The translations under genes and the position numbers were made by a program. 64,000 nt of DNA. It comes from Mercurialis annua. Lineage: Eukaryota > Streptophyta > Magnoliopsida > Malpighiales > Euphorbiaceae. Positions 1 to 11,679 of this stretch are shown here, in pieces; within the stretch, counting starts at the first letter, position 1, and every line of letters begins with the position of its first letter. The stretch is taken from NCBI RefSeq assembly GCF_937616625.2, contig NC_065576.1:12588501-12652500 (forward strand). Reading direction: 5' to 3'. The notes beneath the pieces were generated by a model that was not told the origin of the DNA, did no database searches, and was given only the letters and a program-made list of their open reading frames with translations.

Positions 1-673
1 CTTTTGTTTCTGTAAATCTTCATTTGCCATACCCATAAATAACAACCATTCGTATTCTACATGAATAAGACAAAAATTGGCAAATGAATACAGTAGATTA
101 AAACAGCAAACTTTATAAGGATTATACAAAATTCAATTACATTGCTTAATATATATATTTAAATCACTATAATAATATAACGAAAAATGTGGTGAAGATA
201 ATACCTTTAAAAAGCTTCATTCTTGTCCCTTTTTCAAATTATAATTTTAGCTAATAATAACTTTGTGTTTTCCATATTTTGACGGCTACATTCATTCTTT
301 TATGTTGTTTTTTTTATTCTTTTGTTTTCTTCGAAGAAAGCACTAGCCTTCTTTAAATACATCTCATTAAAATTAGGGTTTTGTTTAGAAAAAATAAAAT
401 GACAACCTTATCCCTTATCTTTTATTATTATTATTAAACTTTATTTTATCTTATTTATATTATTATTATAATTTTACTTTTTATTATTATTATTATTATT
501 ATTATTTTCGGGATTACACAACAAATGCTGAATTTTTTATAAGGCCCACAAATGACGACAGACCAAAACCAGAATTTATTCAACAAGTCAAATAAGACAA
601 CTGAAGCACAAAAACAACAAACCTAACGGCGGAACGTATATAAAAAAAACAAAAAAAAATACGGGATATTACA
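1..673 (-). mobile_element. LTR fragment of LARD-like gypsy element (copy 1, cut by window edge)
   Basis: Read on the minus strand, this LTR starts at 673 with TGTAATATCCCGTA and runs off the left end of the window. The same bases recur at 6928-7600 and, in part, from 13856, so this is the 3' LTR of the first internal unit. In minus orientation the element has LTR 4753-7600, internal 674-4752, then this LTR. The TGTAA..CCCGTA start is common in plant chromovirus-type gypsy LTRs. The original insertion flank lies outside the window. Confidence 0.85.
421..508. repeat. ATT/TTA-rich microsatellite in the LTR
   Basis: This is an interrupted run of TTA/ATT trinucleotides with poly-T stretches. It recurs at about 7348-7435 in the second LTR, where one TTA has become a TAG. 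It is absent from the third LTR, which breaks off before it. It is useful as a marker for telling the near-identical copies apart. Confidence 0.8.
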
Positions 674-684
674 TTCTCCCTAAC
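674..684 (-). other. Polypurine tract of LARD-like element (unit 1)
   Basis: On the minus strand the bases directly before the LTR start are GTTAGGGAGAA. Just upstream lies a TCGAGGACGA-type motif, the hallmark 3' end of tRNA-iMet-primed gypsy chromoviruses (TTCGAGGACGAA, then a G-rich tract, then the LTR). This is where plus-strand DNA synthesis would be primed. The identical site of unit 2 is at 7601-7611. Confidence 0.75.
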
Positions 685-3600
685 TTAAAAACAAAATCGT
701 CCTCGATTTTAACACAAAACCTAACAAGCACAAACCAACAAAATAGAGCGCATATAACAACCAAAATAAACACACAAGCAATAATTCCAACGTATCACAA
801 GGATAGCAAAATATAGCATTTTTGCATAACAAGCTTTGTCTCCATAGTGTACTCCTCAACCGAGTGATCAACCCAACTGAAACCAAATGTATACCTTGAA
901 ATTCCAACTGATAAAGATCATGCATAATTAACAACTCAACACCAAGTATCCCGTATCAAAAACATTTAAATAAACCTGTTATAGCAAACGAACTACCTAC
1001 TCTAATATATCAACTAGATATGACTCTCCACAAGACGAACAATCTTAACGAATCAAGAATCACGATATTACAGATCTACACTCTAAGAATACACCAATTT
1101 AACTCATGATAACAAAAGTTCCAAATTGTTAAACAACAAAATCATCCTGAAAGACTCTTACAATCCTTCAAAAGTATAAGGCCCGCAACTACACGGTAAC
1201 TAAACATTGACCATATTCCACATATATTACACAGCCTAATATCACGTCGCATGCACAAAAGGTTCAACAACCGACCAAAACGATATCCAAATATTTCACA
1301 ATAAAAAAAATTTCAATTAACAGAATCGACCATCCAACCCTTACTGGCGAAACTTATTAACCGCGATTCCCGTTCCTTGAATCAGCTAACTCATATATCC
1401 TAACCAAACTCAAATTCTCACAATCATTCCAACAATTTACTATAACCTCGTAAACAATAAGAGATCACTTAGATCAAATTCACCACTAACCGAGTCATTG
1501 GTTATGCTCAAGTCAAACTTACAGAAAAACAAAATTTTCAAAACACAAAACATTATGTTAATATTTTCCACTTCTCTTTTAAAGACGTTAACATCTTATA
1601 CCTCTCTTTATATCAAAAAAAATGCTTTCACTGTTGGAAAACCTCAAGTTTTGTAAACACGTTAAAATTTTCAAAATATTCGTATTTTGAATTCGCAGTT
1701 ACACCTTACTTTTAAATAAGTTTACAAATCTATAAAATCGATCAGTTGACAAAATTATTATTTTTTTAATTCAAACTTGATAAAATTTTATCCATTTGTC
1801 AAAATGGAAAAATAGTTGTAAGCAAAATCTCTTTGTTCACACAATATTTTTATACGAGTATACCAAATATTTAAACAAAATCAAATATGTAGAAACAAAC
1901 TTCTTTGAAAATCACAGTGTATACACACACGTAGAGTTTAACCAAATCTCTTAATCCAAAAACCCTCAAATCATAAATCGGAAGTTAACACGTAAGCCTC
2001 TCAATCACCTCAAAATCCTATCACACTATTGCAACAAAAACTCGAATGCAACCTTATATCTAACACAAATTCCTACGAATCACAATTATTCAAATAACAT
2101 AAAACTGATCATAGCAACACAATCATCCTTAATTCACCACAATCATCACAGAGTATTTGTCCAGCTACCTTTCGGTAAAAACATTAAAACCATTTGAAAT
2201 CCATTAACTTTATAAATAAATCTATCAAAGTGTGACTCGCGAGTTCGTTTCAAAATATTTTTCTCAAATACACTTTATCGATAAAAATCCATTTTACATA
2301 ATTGTGCGCCAGGGTGATGACATCTCTCATCCCCAAAGAGTTGCATCCAACTCTAATCATTTCTATGCACGTGATGCATGTCCTATTATGCATGGACCAA
2401 TTATTTATTTTCTTTTTATTTAGTGAATATACTCAATGCTCAATGCAATTCCCTATCCGTGACATACAAAAATGCATGTTCATGATATGTCTGGGCACAA
2501 TTACGTGATAAAAACATTTTAAATACTTTAACAAATTTTCATCTGAAATCAATTCCTCGATAAAATATTTGCTAGACATTACCCTCTATGAGATGTGCAC
2601 TCGATAGCCTCAAAATATTTCTCAAACTCTATACTTGCAACCCACCAAATCATATAATACTATCATAACAATTCAAACTGTGTACTTCATAAAATTCCCC
2701 TATGCGAATATAATATCCAAATTAACCTCAACCAAACTGAAATTATACTTAAAGAGAAACGACATATAACATTTGTATCTACAAAACTCACCTTCAATTA
2801 CGGAATTGCGCCGTCCAACACGACGAACGCACTAGTGTATTGATACACCAATTTATCTCCTCGGGCCAGAATTTCCAATATTCTTATCTAGGATAATCAG
2901 AAACCGCCAACTGTTCCCGATAGTCACTTTCCTCATCTTCTTCGATATCACTTCCCAAATGCCCTCGATCCATAAATCGATATATTAAACCAGACATTAG
3001 CCAAACAAAAATAAAATAATACACAGGGGCTAAACAAAGGTTCGACTTAAAATTCAATACCAATCATCAAGGTTAAGCCAAATCAACGCCTGATAGCAAC
3101 AACATCTTGTGCTATCCGCACAACGAGGAAAACAAGATAAAGCAACTAACATAGCAAAACTTAACAAATATACGAAGCATACTAACACGGAACTACACCA
3201 ACAAGTTATGGTTTCCAGTTAACCATAAATAAACCAAGCATGCCTTAACCCGCATTCAACCCAATCATCTTGCCATATAACAGTTCATAAACATGATAGG
3301 CAACTAACATGCTATTAAAAAAACGAGCATGTAACATCCAATTTGATCATTAAATATCTACCGACATGGCCAACCATATAACCTAATGATATCTCAAATA
3401 TCAAAATAAAATATGCCACAGCATACTCAGAATTGTTATAATAAATCAACATTTGGTAATGGCATCAATCAAAAGGTAAGCTTTGAGAACTCTTTTCAAA
3501 CATAAATCAATTCCGCAATAGTTTTCAAGTTCTAATCGAGCTCCACAGTTTTAAAATCATTTTTTTTTTTCTGAAAAATTTCTATATATAAAACAATGAT

Positions 3601-4373
3601 TATATTTCCCAAAACATCTGAATCTGTAAAATCACCGAGTTAGCAAATCAATTTCCAAACTCAACTCCCAATTTGAGTGACCAAGTCACACCTAAAATAA
3701 CCTTATAAAACGTATTCAAATTTTATAAATTCAGAAAAACATTTAAATAAAATCTCAATTTTGTTTTAAAAATAGGAGCTCACTTAACCCAAGCATCAAA
3801 CATCAATTCAAAAACAAAAGTGTGAAAAATGTAAACAACAACAACCATTTTGTATACAACTAAACCAGTCAACCATAAAGTACCAAACATATGACCATCG
3901 ATGCTCAACGTCGACATACCACTCGGTAAAATAACAACAATATTAAATCCTCAAAATGGTGAATCATCTCATAAATATTATTATTTGAAAATAATCATTT
4001 GTCAACACCAAGTCAAACGTAAGATTCTGAAATATGTGAAATTCATTTTACTTGCAAAGTATCCAAAAATCATTTTTTTATTATAACCATACTTCTCTTC
4101 CGATTCTCGTGTCAAAACACAAATCAAATTAAAAAAAAAATCAATAAAACCATCAAACCAGCGTGTGTTCAAACAACATAAAGGCACAAAACATGCTTAA
4201 TGTTTTAACATGAAAATCCTTTAAAAGAAACATAAGGTCAACGCCTAACATATCCTCATATGTGCCAACATATAAAACAACCAACAAACACGGCCAAAGC
4301 CAAACTGTACTCACCAAGAGGTGAAAGCAATCCAATTATTACCAAAATCATCCAACGCACAAAATCAACAAAT

Positions 4374-4520
4374 AATCACCCAAGGTAAATATTATATAAG
4401 GCACAATAGCCAATAAAACATCACTCGAGGTAAACACCATACACAACAGCCAACAGAACATCACCTGAAGTAAACACCATAAGGCAAAACAGCCAACAAA
4501 ACATAACCTAAAGTATAATA
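4374..4520. repeat. Short tandem repeat (about 45-bp units) in LARD-like internal region
   Basis: Three to four degenerate units carry the core GGTAAACACCAT ... ACAGCCAACA ... ACATCACC. They lie about 220 bp from the primer-binding site. The same array occurs at about 11300-11446 in unit 2. The repeat is in the 5' leader part of the element, where a packaging or dimerisation signal would be expected; that role is only inference. Confidence 0.65.
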
Positions 4521-4736
4521 TAATCATACCAAAATAAAAATCAGTAAAACATAAGACCGACGCACAACGTTCCTATAGGTGAAGGTAGAAAGTTTTTAAA
4601 ATGAAACGATGACGTTCAAGAGACAAGACACGAATCCTAATTCCGCAGTAGTTCCTAAGACTCAACATCAACTTATCATGCACAAAAAAAAATATTAAAC
4701 ACATAACATGCAAAAAGGCCTTGGTTTGAAACCAAA

Positions 4737-4748
4737 GCTCTGATACCA
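4737..4748 (-). other. Primer-binding site, tRNA-iMet type (unit 1)
   Basis: On the minus strand this reads TGGTATCAGAGC, the complement of the 3' end of initiator methionine tRNA, four bases (AAGT) after the LTR terminus. It fixes the element as minus-strand and its 5' LTR as 4753-7600. Confidence 0.92.
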
Positions 4749-4752
4749 ACTT

Positions 4753-7600
4753 TGTCACAACCCAATTTCGTGGATTGTGACCGGCGCTAGGGTATGGGTA
4801 TGGTCGTACCAAAACCCGTAGCAAGCCTTGCGGAAAAACAATAAACAATATAAATAATTTAAATATCTGAAAGGTTCAACAGCATGCCTTATATATAAAT
4901 AAATAATATTCCAGAGTGAACATGGCAAATATAAATAGTCGCTCAATCGACAATCCCAAAGTACAATAATAAGTAATGTATAAACTAGTTCTACTGCGGT
5001 CTAAGAGTTCGAAAAATAGAAACTAGTTTAATAACATAAAAACCTCCGAGGAATCAAAAGAATCGGAGTGGACCAGCTCTCAAATCATAAACCTGGAAAA
5101 TTTGGGAAAACAACGGGGTCAGATATACTGAGATGAGTTTGCAATACTATTTACATTTATTAAGTTTAAAACCCTTAAATCAAAACAGTTTATACTAATA
5201 TAGTATGATTATGGAAAACAGTATTGAAATGATCCCAGCGTAAGTATGTCATAGCATACCGATAAACCCAGAGTAGACGGGAACCAATCCTCGACATATA
5301 AATATACCAGCGTAAGCAAGACTTTAGTCTGCCGTTTCCCAGAGTACTTACCGGTGCACACAGTCTCGATACAAGCCTATCGAGTAGCTCGTTTCAATCC
5401 AGATCCATAATCGTTTAAAACAACTCGAAAACATTTATAATACTAATATAAATTGCGGTACTTAATAAAGCGGTAAATAGCACTACAAACTCACTGCTTG
5501 CTTATCCACGTGATCTTGGCAAACAGCTAACCCTCCGTAGACTCCGAAGCACGAGCAGTCGACGGGTCTAAAATAATAAATAGGTTAATATCTGAACGAC
5601 CCCTAACTCTAAGATTACTAGACACCACGTAGGACTAGCACAATTAAATAACCAGATAAATCACAGAGAAACACAATTCTCAAATAAATTATAATGCCGT
5701 AAATAAATCAAGCCTATTGAGCTCATATATACCATATAATCCGGAAGGGTAAAGTCAAATAATAATAAATAGAAATATTATATCCAATTTACTAATTCCA
5801 ACGTAGCGAGTCAACTGAGTTAACACGGAGCTCAGTTTCTTCTCACATGTCGGGCAACCAATGTATAACCCGATCCAACCATTTTATATAAAAAAATATA
5901 ATCCACAGATTATAATAACGAAAATAATAATTTTAATAAAATGATAATTCATAATTGAAACGAAATTCAATAGCTTTATACTCAAGTAATCAATATTTAA
6001 AATAAATTTCTTAACCCAAATGATTTAAAAAAATAATTTAAAAGATAAAATGTAAATTAGTCAAATTGGCACACGAAGCCAATAATTTAAAATTAACATT
6101 ACACAAGTAACTATTCATTTAAAAGATTACAAATTGTCGTTTTCAAAATATAATAATTTAAAAAATTTAAATTATAATCGATACTAATATTATTTTTAGA
6201 TTTAAAATAATATTAGCAATTGACCAATAACAGTTGAATTAATAATCGAACGCATGACAAAAATTAAAATCAACCACCCAAGTTTTATAGAACAATTATT
6301 ATGAACAAGAATGCAAATGCTGCCAACCACCAATTCATTAAGCAAGGTTCAAAATTATTATATGAAACCCACTAACAGTGACATTAACCAATAATAATCC
6401 AACCAACGTGAAATCTAAACCAACAATTGAATTATCAAACAATTGAATAATCAAAGTGCTAATTTCAAGGTACCAAATCAGCCCTAGGTCATACATTTAC
6501 AACCGCATAAACTTGTCCAAAACAACGAGGAATCATGGCATGACATGCAATTCAATATAATACTTAAATTTAATCAACGATTCCAAACACCCAAAATATA
6601 ACCAATAGTATACATGCTAATCCCACCCTCAAACATATATTGAATTATGATTAAATAATAAATTGGATTAAAATATAGTAAATTAAACTTAAAATACTTG
6701 TTTATACTATTTATAAATTCTAGGTTTTAAAACGTTAAACAGAAGAAACATTATTACTTTCCTCTAAATTAAATGACTAACCCAAATAAAATGAAACAAA
6801 AATTATTATCGGTATTTGTGCTAAAATGATAAATTGCAGTATAAACTTTTAGGTGAAAAGTGTTGAAATTTTAGGGACTAAAACTTCAATTTATACAAAA
6901 ACAAATTGTAATGGATTCAACAATTTTCTTTTGTTTCTGTAAATCTTCATTTGCCATACCCATAAATAACAACCATTCGTATTCTACATGAATAAGACAA
7001 AAATTGGCAAATGAATACAGTAGATTAAAACAGCAAACTTTATAAGGATTATACAAAATTCAATTACATTGCTTAATATATATATTTAAATCACTATAAT
7101 AATATAACGAAAAATGTGGTGAAGATAATACCTTTAAAAAGCTTCATTCTTGTCCCTTTTTCAAATTATAGTTTTAGCTAATAATAACTTTGTGTTTTCC
7201 ATATTTTGACGGCTACATTCATTCTTTTATGTTGTTTTTTTTATTCTTTTGTTTTCTTCGAAGAAAGCACTAGCCTTCTTTAAATACATCTCATTAAAAT
7301 TAGGGTTTTGTTTAGAAAAAATAAAATGACAACCTTATCCCTTATCTTTTATTATTATTAGTAAACTTTATTTTATCTTATTTATATTATTATTATAATT
7401 TTACTTTTTATTATTATTATTATTATTATTATTTTCGGGATTACACAACAAATGCTGAATTTTTTATAAGGCCCACAAATGACGACAGACCAAAACCAGA
7501 ATTTATTCAACAAGTCAAATAAGACAACTGAAGCACAAAAACAACAAACCTAACGGCGGAACGTATATAAAAAAAACAAAAAAAAATACGGGATATTACA
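4753..7600 (-). mobile_element. Full LTR of LARD-like gypsy element (shared middle LTR)
   Basis: This 2848-bp LTR starts at 7600 with TGTAATATCCCG and ends at 4753 with ..GTGACA on the minus strand. It is flanked on the left by a primer-binding site and on the right by the polypurine tract of unit 2, so it is at once the 5' LTR of unit 1 and the 3' LTR of unit 2. Its terminal 75 bp share the GGCTTGCTACGGGTTT ... TAGCGCCGGTC block seen in the other gypsy LTRs of the window. A TATA-like TATTTAAAG lies near 7275-7285 on the minus strand. Confidence 0.9.
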
Positions 7601-10600
7601 TTCTCCCTAACTTAAAAACAAAATCGTCCTCGATTTTAACACAAAACCTAACAAGCACAAACCAACAAAATAGAGCGCATATAACAACCAAAATAAACAC
7701 ACAAGCAATAATTCCAACGTATCACAAGGATAGCAAAATATAGCATTTTTGCATAACAAGCTTTGTCTCCATAGTGTACTCCTCAACCGAGTGATCAACC
7801 CAACTGAAACCAAATGTATACCTTGAAATTCCAACTGATAAAGATCATGCATAATTAACAACTCAACACCAAGTATCCCGTATCAAAAACATTTAAATAA
7901 ACCTGTTATAGCAAACGAACTACCTACTCTAATATATCAACTAGATATGACTCTCCACAAGACGAACAATCTTAACGAATCAAGAATCACGATATTACAG
8001 ATCTACACTCTAAGAATACACCAATTTAACTCATGATAACAAAAGTTCCAAATTGTTAAACAACAAAATCATCCTGAAAGACTCTTACAATCCTTCAAAA
8101 GTATAAGGCCCGCAACTACACGGTAACTAAACATTGACCATATTCCACATATATTACACAGCCTAATATCACGTCGCATGCACAAAAGGTTCAACAACCG
8201 ACCAAAACGATATCCAAATATTTCACAATAAAAAAAATTTCAATTAACAGAATCGACCATCCAACCCTTACTGGCGAAACTTATTAACCGCGATTCCCGT
8301 TCCTTGAATCAGCTAACTCATATATCCTAACCAAACTCAAATTCTCACAATCATTCCAACAATTTACTATAACCTCGTAAACAATAAGAGATCACTTAGA
8401 TCAAATTCACCACTAACCGAGTCATTGGTTATGCTCAAGTCAAACTTACAGAAAAACAAAATTTTCAAAACACAAAACATTATGTTAATATTTTCCACTT
8501 CTCTTTTAAAGACGTTAACATCTTATACCTCTCTTTATATCAAAAAAAATGCTTTCACTGTTGGAAAACCTCAAGTTTTGTAAACACGTTAAAATTTTCA
8601 AAATATTCGTATTTTGAATTCGCAGTTACACCTTACTTTTAAATAAGTTTACAAATCTATAAAATCGATCAGTTGACAAAATTATTATTTTTTTAATTCA
8701 AACTTGATAAAATTTTATCCATTTGTCAAAATGGAAAAATAGTTGTAAGCAAAATCTCTTTGTTCACACAATATTTTTATACGAGTATACCAAATATTTA
8801 AACAAAATCAAATATGTAGAAACAAACTTCTTTGAAAATCACAGTGTATACACACACGTAGAGTTTAACCAAATCTCTTAATCCAAAAACCCTCAAATCA
8901 TAAATCGGAAGTTAACACGTAAGCCTCTCAATCACCTCAAAATCCTATCACACTATTGCAACAAAAACTCGAATGCAACCTTATATCTAACACAAATTCC
9001 TACGAATCACAATTATTCAAATAACATAAAACTGATCATAGCAACACAATCATCCTTAATTCACCACAATCATCACAGAGTATTTGTCCAGCTACCTTTC
9101 GGTAAAAACATTAAAACCATTTGAAATCCATTAACTTTATAAATAAATCTATCAAAGTGTGACTCGCGAGTTCGTTTCAAAATATTTTTCTCAAATACAC
9201 TTTATCGATAAAAATCCATTTTACATAATTGTGCGCCAGGGTGATGACATCTCTCATCCCCAAAGAGTTGCATCCAACTCTAATCATTTCTATGCACGTG
9301 ATGCATGTCCTATTATGCATGGACCAATTATTTATTTTCTTTTTATTTAGTGAATATACTCAATGCTCAATGCAATTCCCTATCCGTGACATACAAAAAT
9401 GCATGTTCATGATATGTCTGGGCACAATTACGTGATAAAAACATTTTAAATACTTTAACAAATTTTCATCTGAAATCAATTCCTCGATAAAATATTTGCT
9501 AGACATTACCCTCTATGAGATGTGCACTCGATAGCCTCAAAATATTTCTCAAACTCTATACTTGCAACCCACCAAATCATATAATACTATCATAACAATT
9601 CAAACTGTGTACTTCATAAAATTCCCCTATGCGAATATAATATCCAAATTAACCTCAACCAAACTGAAATTATACTTAAAGAGAAACGACATATAACATT
9701 TGTATCTACAAAACTCACCTTCAATTACGGAATTGCGCCGTCCAACACGACGAACGCACTAGTGTATTGATACACCAATTTATCTCCTCGGGCCAGAATT
9801 TCCAATATTCTTATCTAGGATAATCAGAAACCGCCAACTGTTCCCGATAGTCACTTTCCTCATCTTCTTCGATATCACTTCCCAAATGCCCTCGATCCAT
9901 AAATCGATATATTAAACCAGACATTAGCCAAACAAAAATAAAATAATACACAGGGGCTAAACAAAGGTTCGACTTAAAATTCAATACCAATCATCAAGGT
10001 TAAGCCAAATCAACGCCTGATAGCAACAACATCTTGTGCTATCCGCACAACGAGGAAAACAAGATAAAGCAACTAACATAGCAAAACTTAACAAATATAC
10101 GAAGCATACTAACACGGAACTACACCAACAAGTTATGGTTTCCAGTTAACCATAAATAAACCAAGCATGCCTTAACCCGCATTCAACCCAATCATCTTGC
10201 CATATAACAGTTCATAAACATGATAGGCAACTAACATGCTATTAAAAAAACGAGCATGTAACATCCAATTTGATCATTAAATATCTACCGACATGGCCAA
10301 CCATATAACCTAATGATATCTCAAATATCAAAATAAAATATGCCACAGCATACTCAGAATTGTTATAATAAATCAACATTTGGTAATGGCATCAATCAAA
10401 AGGTAAGCTTTGAGAACTCTTTTCAAACATAAATCAATTCCGCAATAGTTTTCAAGTTCTAATCGAGCTCCACAGTTTTAAAATCATTTTTTTTTTCTGA
10501 AAAATTTCTATATATAAAACAATGATTATATTTCCCAAAACATCTGAATCTGTAAAATCACCGAGTTAGCAAATCAATTTCCAAACTCAACTCCCAATTT

Positions 10601-11679
10601 GAGTGACCAAGTCACACCTAAAATAACCTTATAAAACGTATTCAAATTTTATAAATTCAGAAAAACATTTAAATAAAATCTCAATTTTGTTTTAAAAATA
10701 GGAGCTCACTTAACCCAAGCATCAAACATCAATTCAAAAACAAAAGTGTGAAAAATGTAAACAACAACAACCATTTTGTATACAACTAAACCAGTCAACC
10801 ATAAAGTACCAAACATATGACCATCGATGCTCAACGTCGACATACCACTCGGTAAAATAACAACAATATTAAATCCTCAAAATGGTGAATCATCTCATAA
10901 ATATTATTATTTGAAAATAATCATTTGTCAACACCAAGTCAAACGTAAGATTCTGAAATATGTGAAATTCATTTTACTTGCAAAGTATCCAAAAATCATT
11001 TTTTTATTATAACCATACTTCTCTTCCGATTCTCGTGTCAAAACACAAATCAAATTAAAAAAAAAATCAATAAAACCATCAAACCAGCGTGTGTTCAAAC
11101 AACATAAAGGCACAAAACATGCTTAATGTTTTAACATGAAAATCCTTTAAAAGAAACATAAGGTCAACGCCTAACATATCCTCATATGTGCCAACATATA
11201 AAACAACCAACAAACACGGCCAAAGCCAAACTGTACTCACCAAGAGGTGAAAGCAATCCAATTATTACCAAAATCATCCAACGCACAAAATCAACAAATA
11301 ATCACCCAAGGTAAATATTATATAAGGCACAATAGCCAATAAAACATCACTCGAGGTAAACACCATACACAACAGCCAACAGAACATCACCTGAAGTAAA
11401 CACCATAAGGCAAAACAGCCAACAAAACATAACCTAAAGTATAATATAATCATACCAAAATAAAAATCAGTAAAACATAAGACCGACGCACAACGTTCCT
11501 ATAGGTGAAGGTAGAAAGTTTTTAAAATGAAACGATGACGTTCAAGAGACAAGACACGAATCCTAATTCCGCAGTAGTTCCTAAGACTCAACATCAACTT
11601 ATCATGCACAAAAAAAAAATATTAAACACATAACATGCAAAAAGGCCTTGGTTTGAAACCAAAGCTCTGATACCAACTT
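7601..11679 (-). mobile_element. Internal region of LARD-like element, unit 2
   Basis: This is a near-exact repeat of 674-4752 (offset 6926-6927), with polypurine tract at 7601-7611 and primer-binding site at 11664-11675. The differences I can see are single substitutions and one-base changes in A or T runs. It has no coding capacity, as in unit 1. Confidence 0.85.
11664..11675 (-). other. Primer-binding site, tRNA-iMet type (unit 2)
   Basis: On the minus strand this reads TGGTATCAGAGC, again four bases from the LTR terminus at 11680. It shows that unit 2 retains a complete replication start site. Confidence 0.9.

Larger units (their letters stand above)
674..4752 (-). mobile_element. Internal region of LARD-like non-autonomous gypsy element, unit 1
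   Basis: This is 4.08 kb between a primer-binding site (right) and a polypurine tract (left), read on the minus strand. No reading frame exceeds about 90 codons, and none shows gag, protease, RT, RNase H or integrase motifs. The ends are those of a tRNA-iMet-primed gypsy element, so I infer a large retrotransposon derivative (LARD) mobilised in trans by an autonomous relative. A 29-codon acidic micro-ORF on the minus strand (2884-2973) is followed downstream by a GAAG|GTGAG donor-like site. The short frames here are repeated exactly in unit 2 because the DNA is repeated, which is not evidence of coding. Confidence 0.8.

Noticed and set aside
680..934. 84-codon minus-strand frame, repeated exactly at 7607-7861
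   Set aside because: It is duplicated because the DNA is duplicated. It is a hydrophobic, low-complexity translation next to the polypurine tract and has no known domain.
2232..2508. Overlapping 63- and 68-codon frames in the LARD-like internal region (also 9159-9435)
   Set aside because: Two frames over the same bases with no motifs; random frames in AT-rich noncoding DNA.
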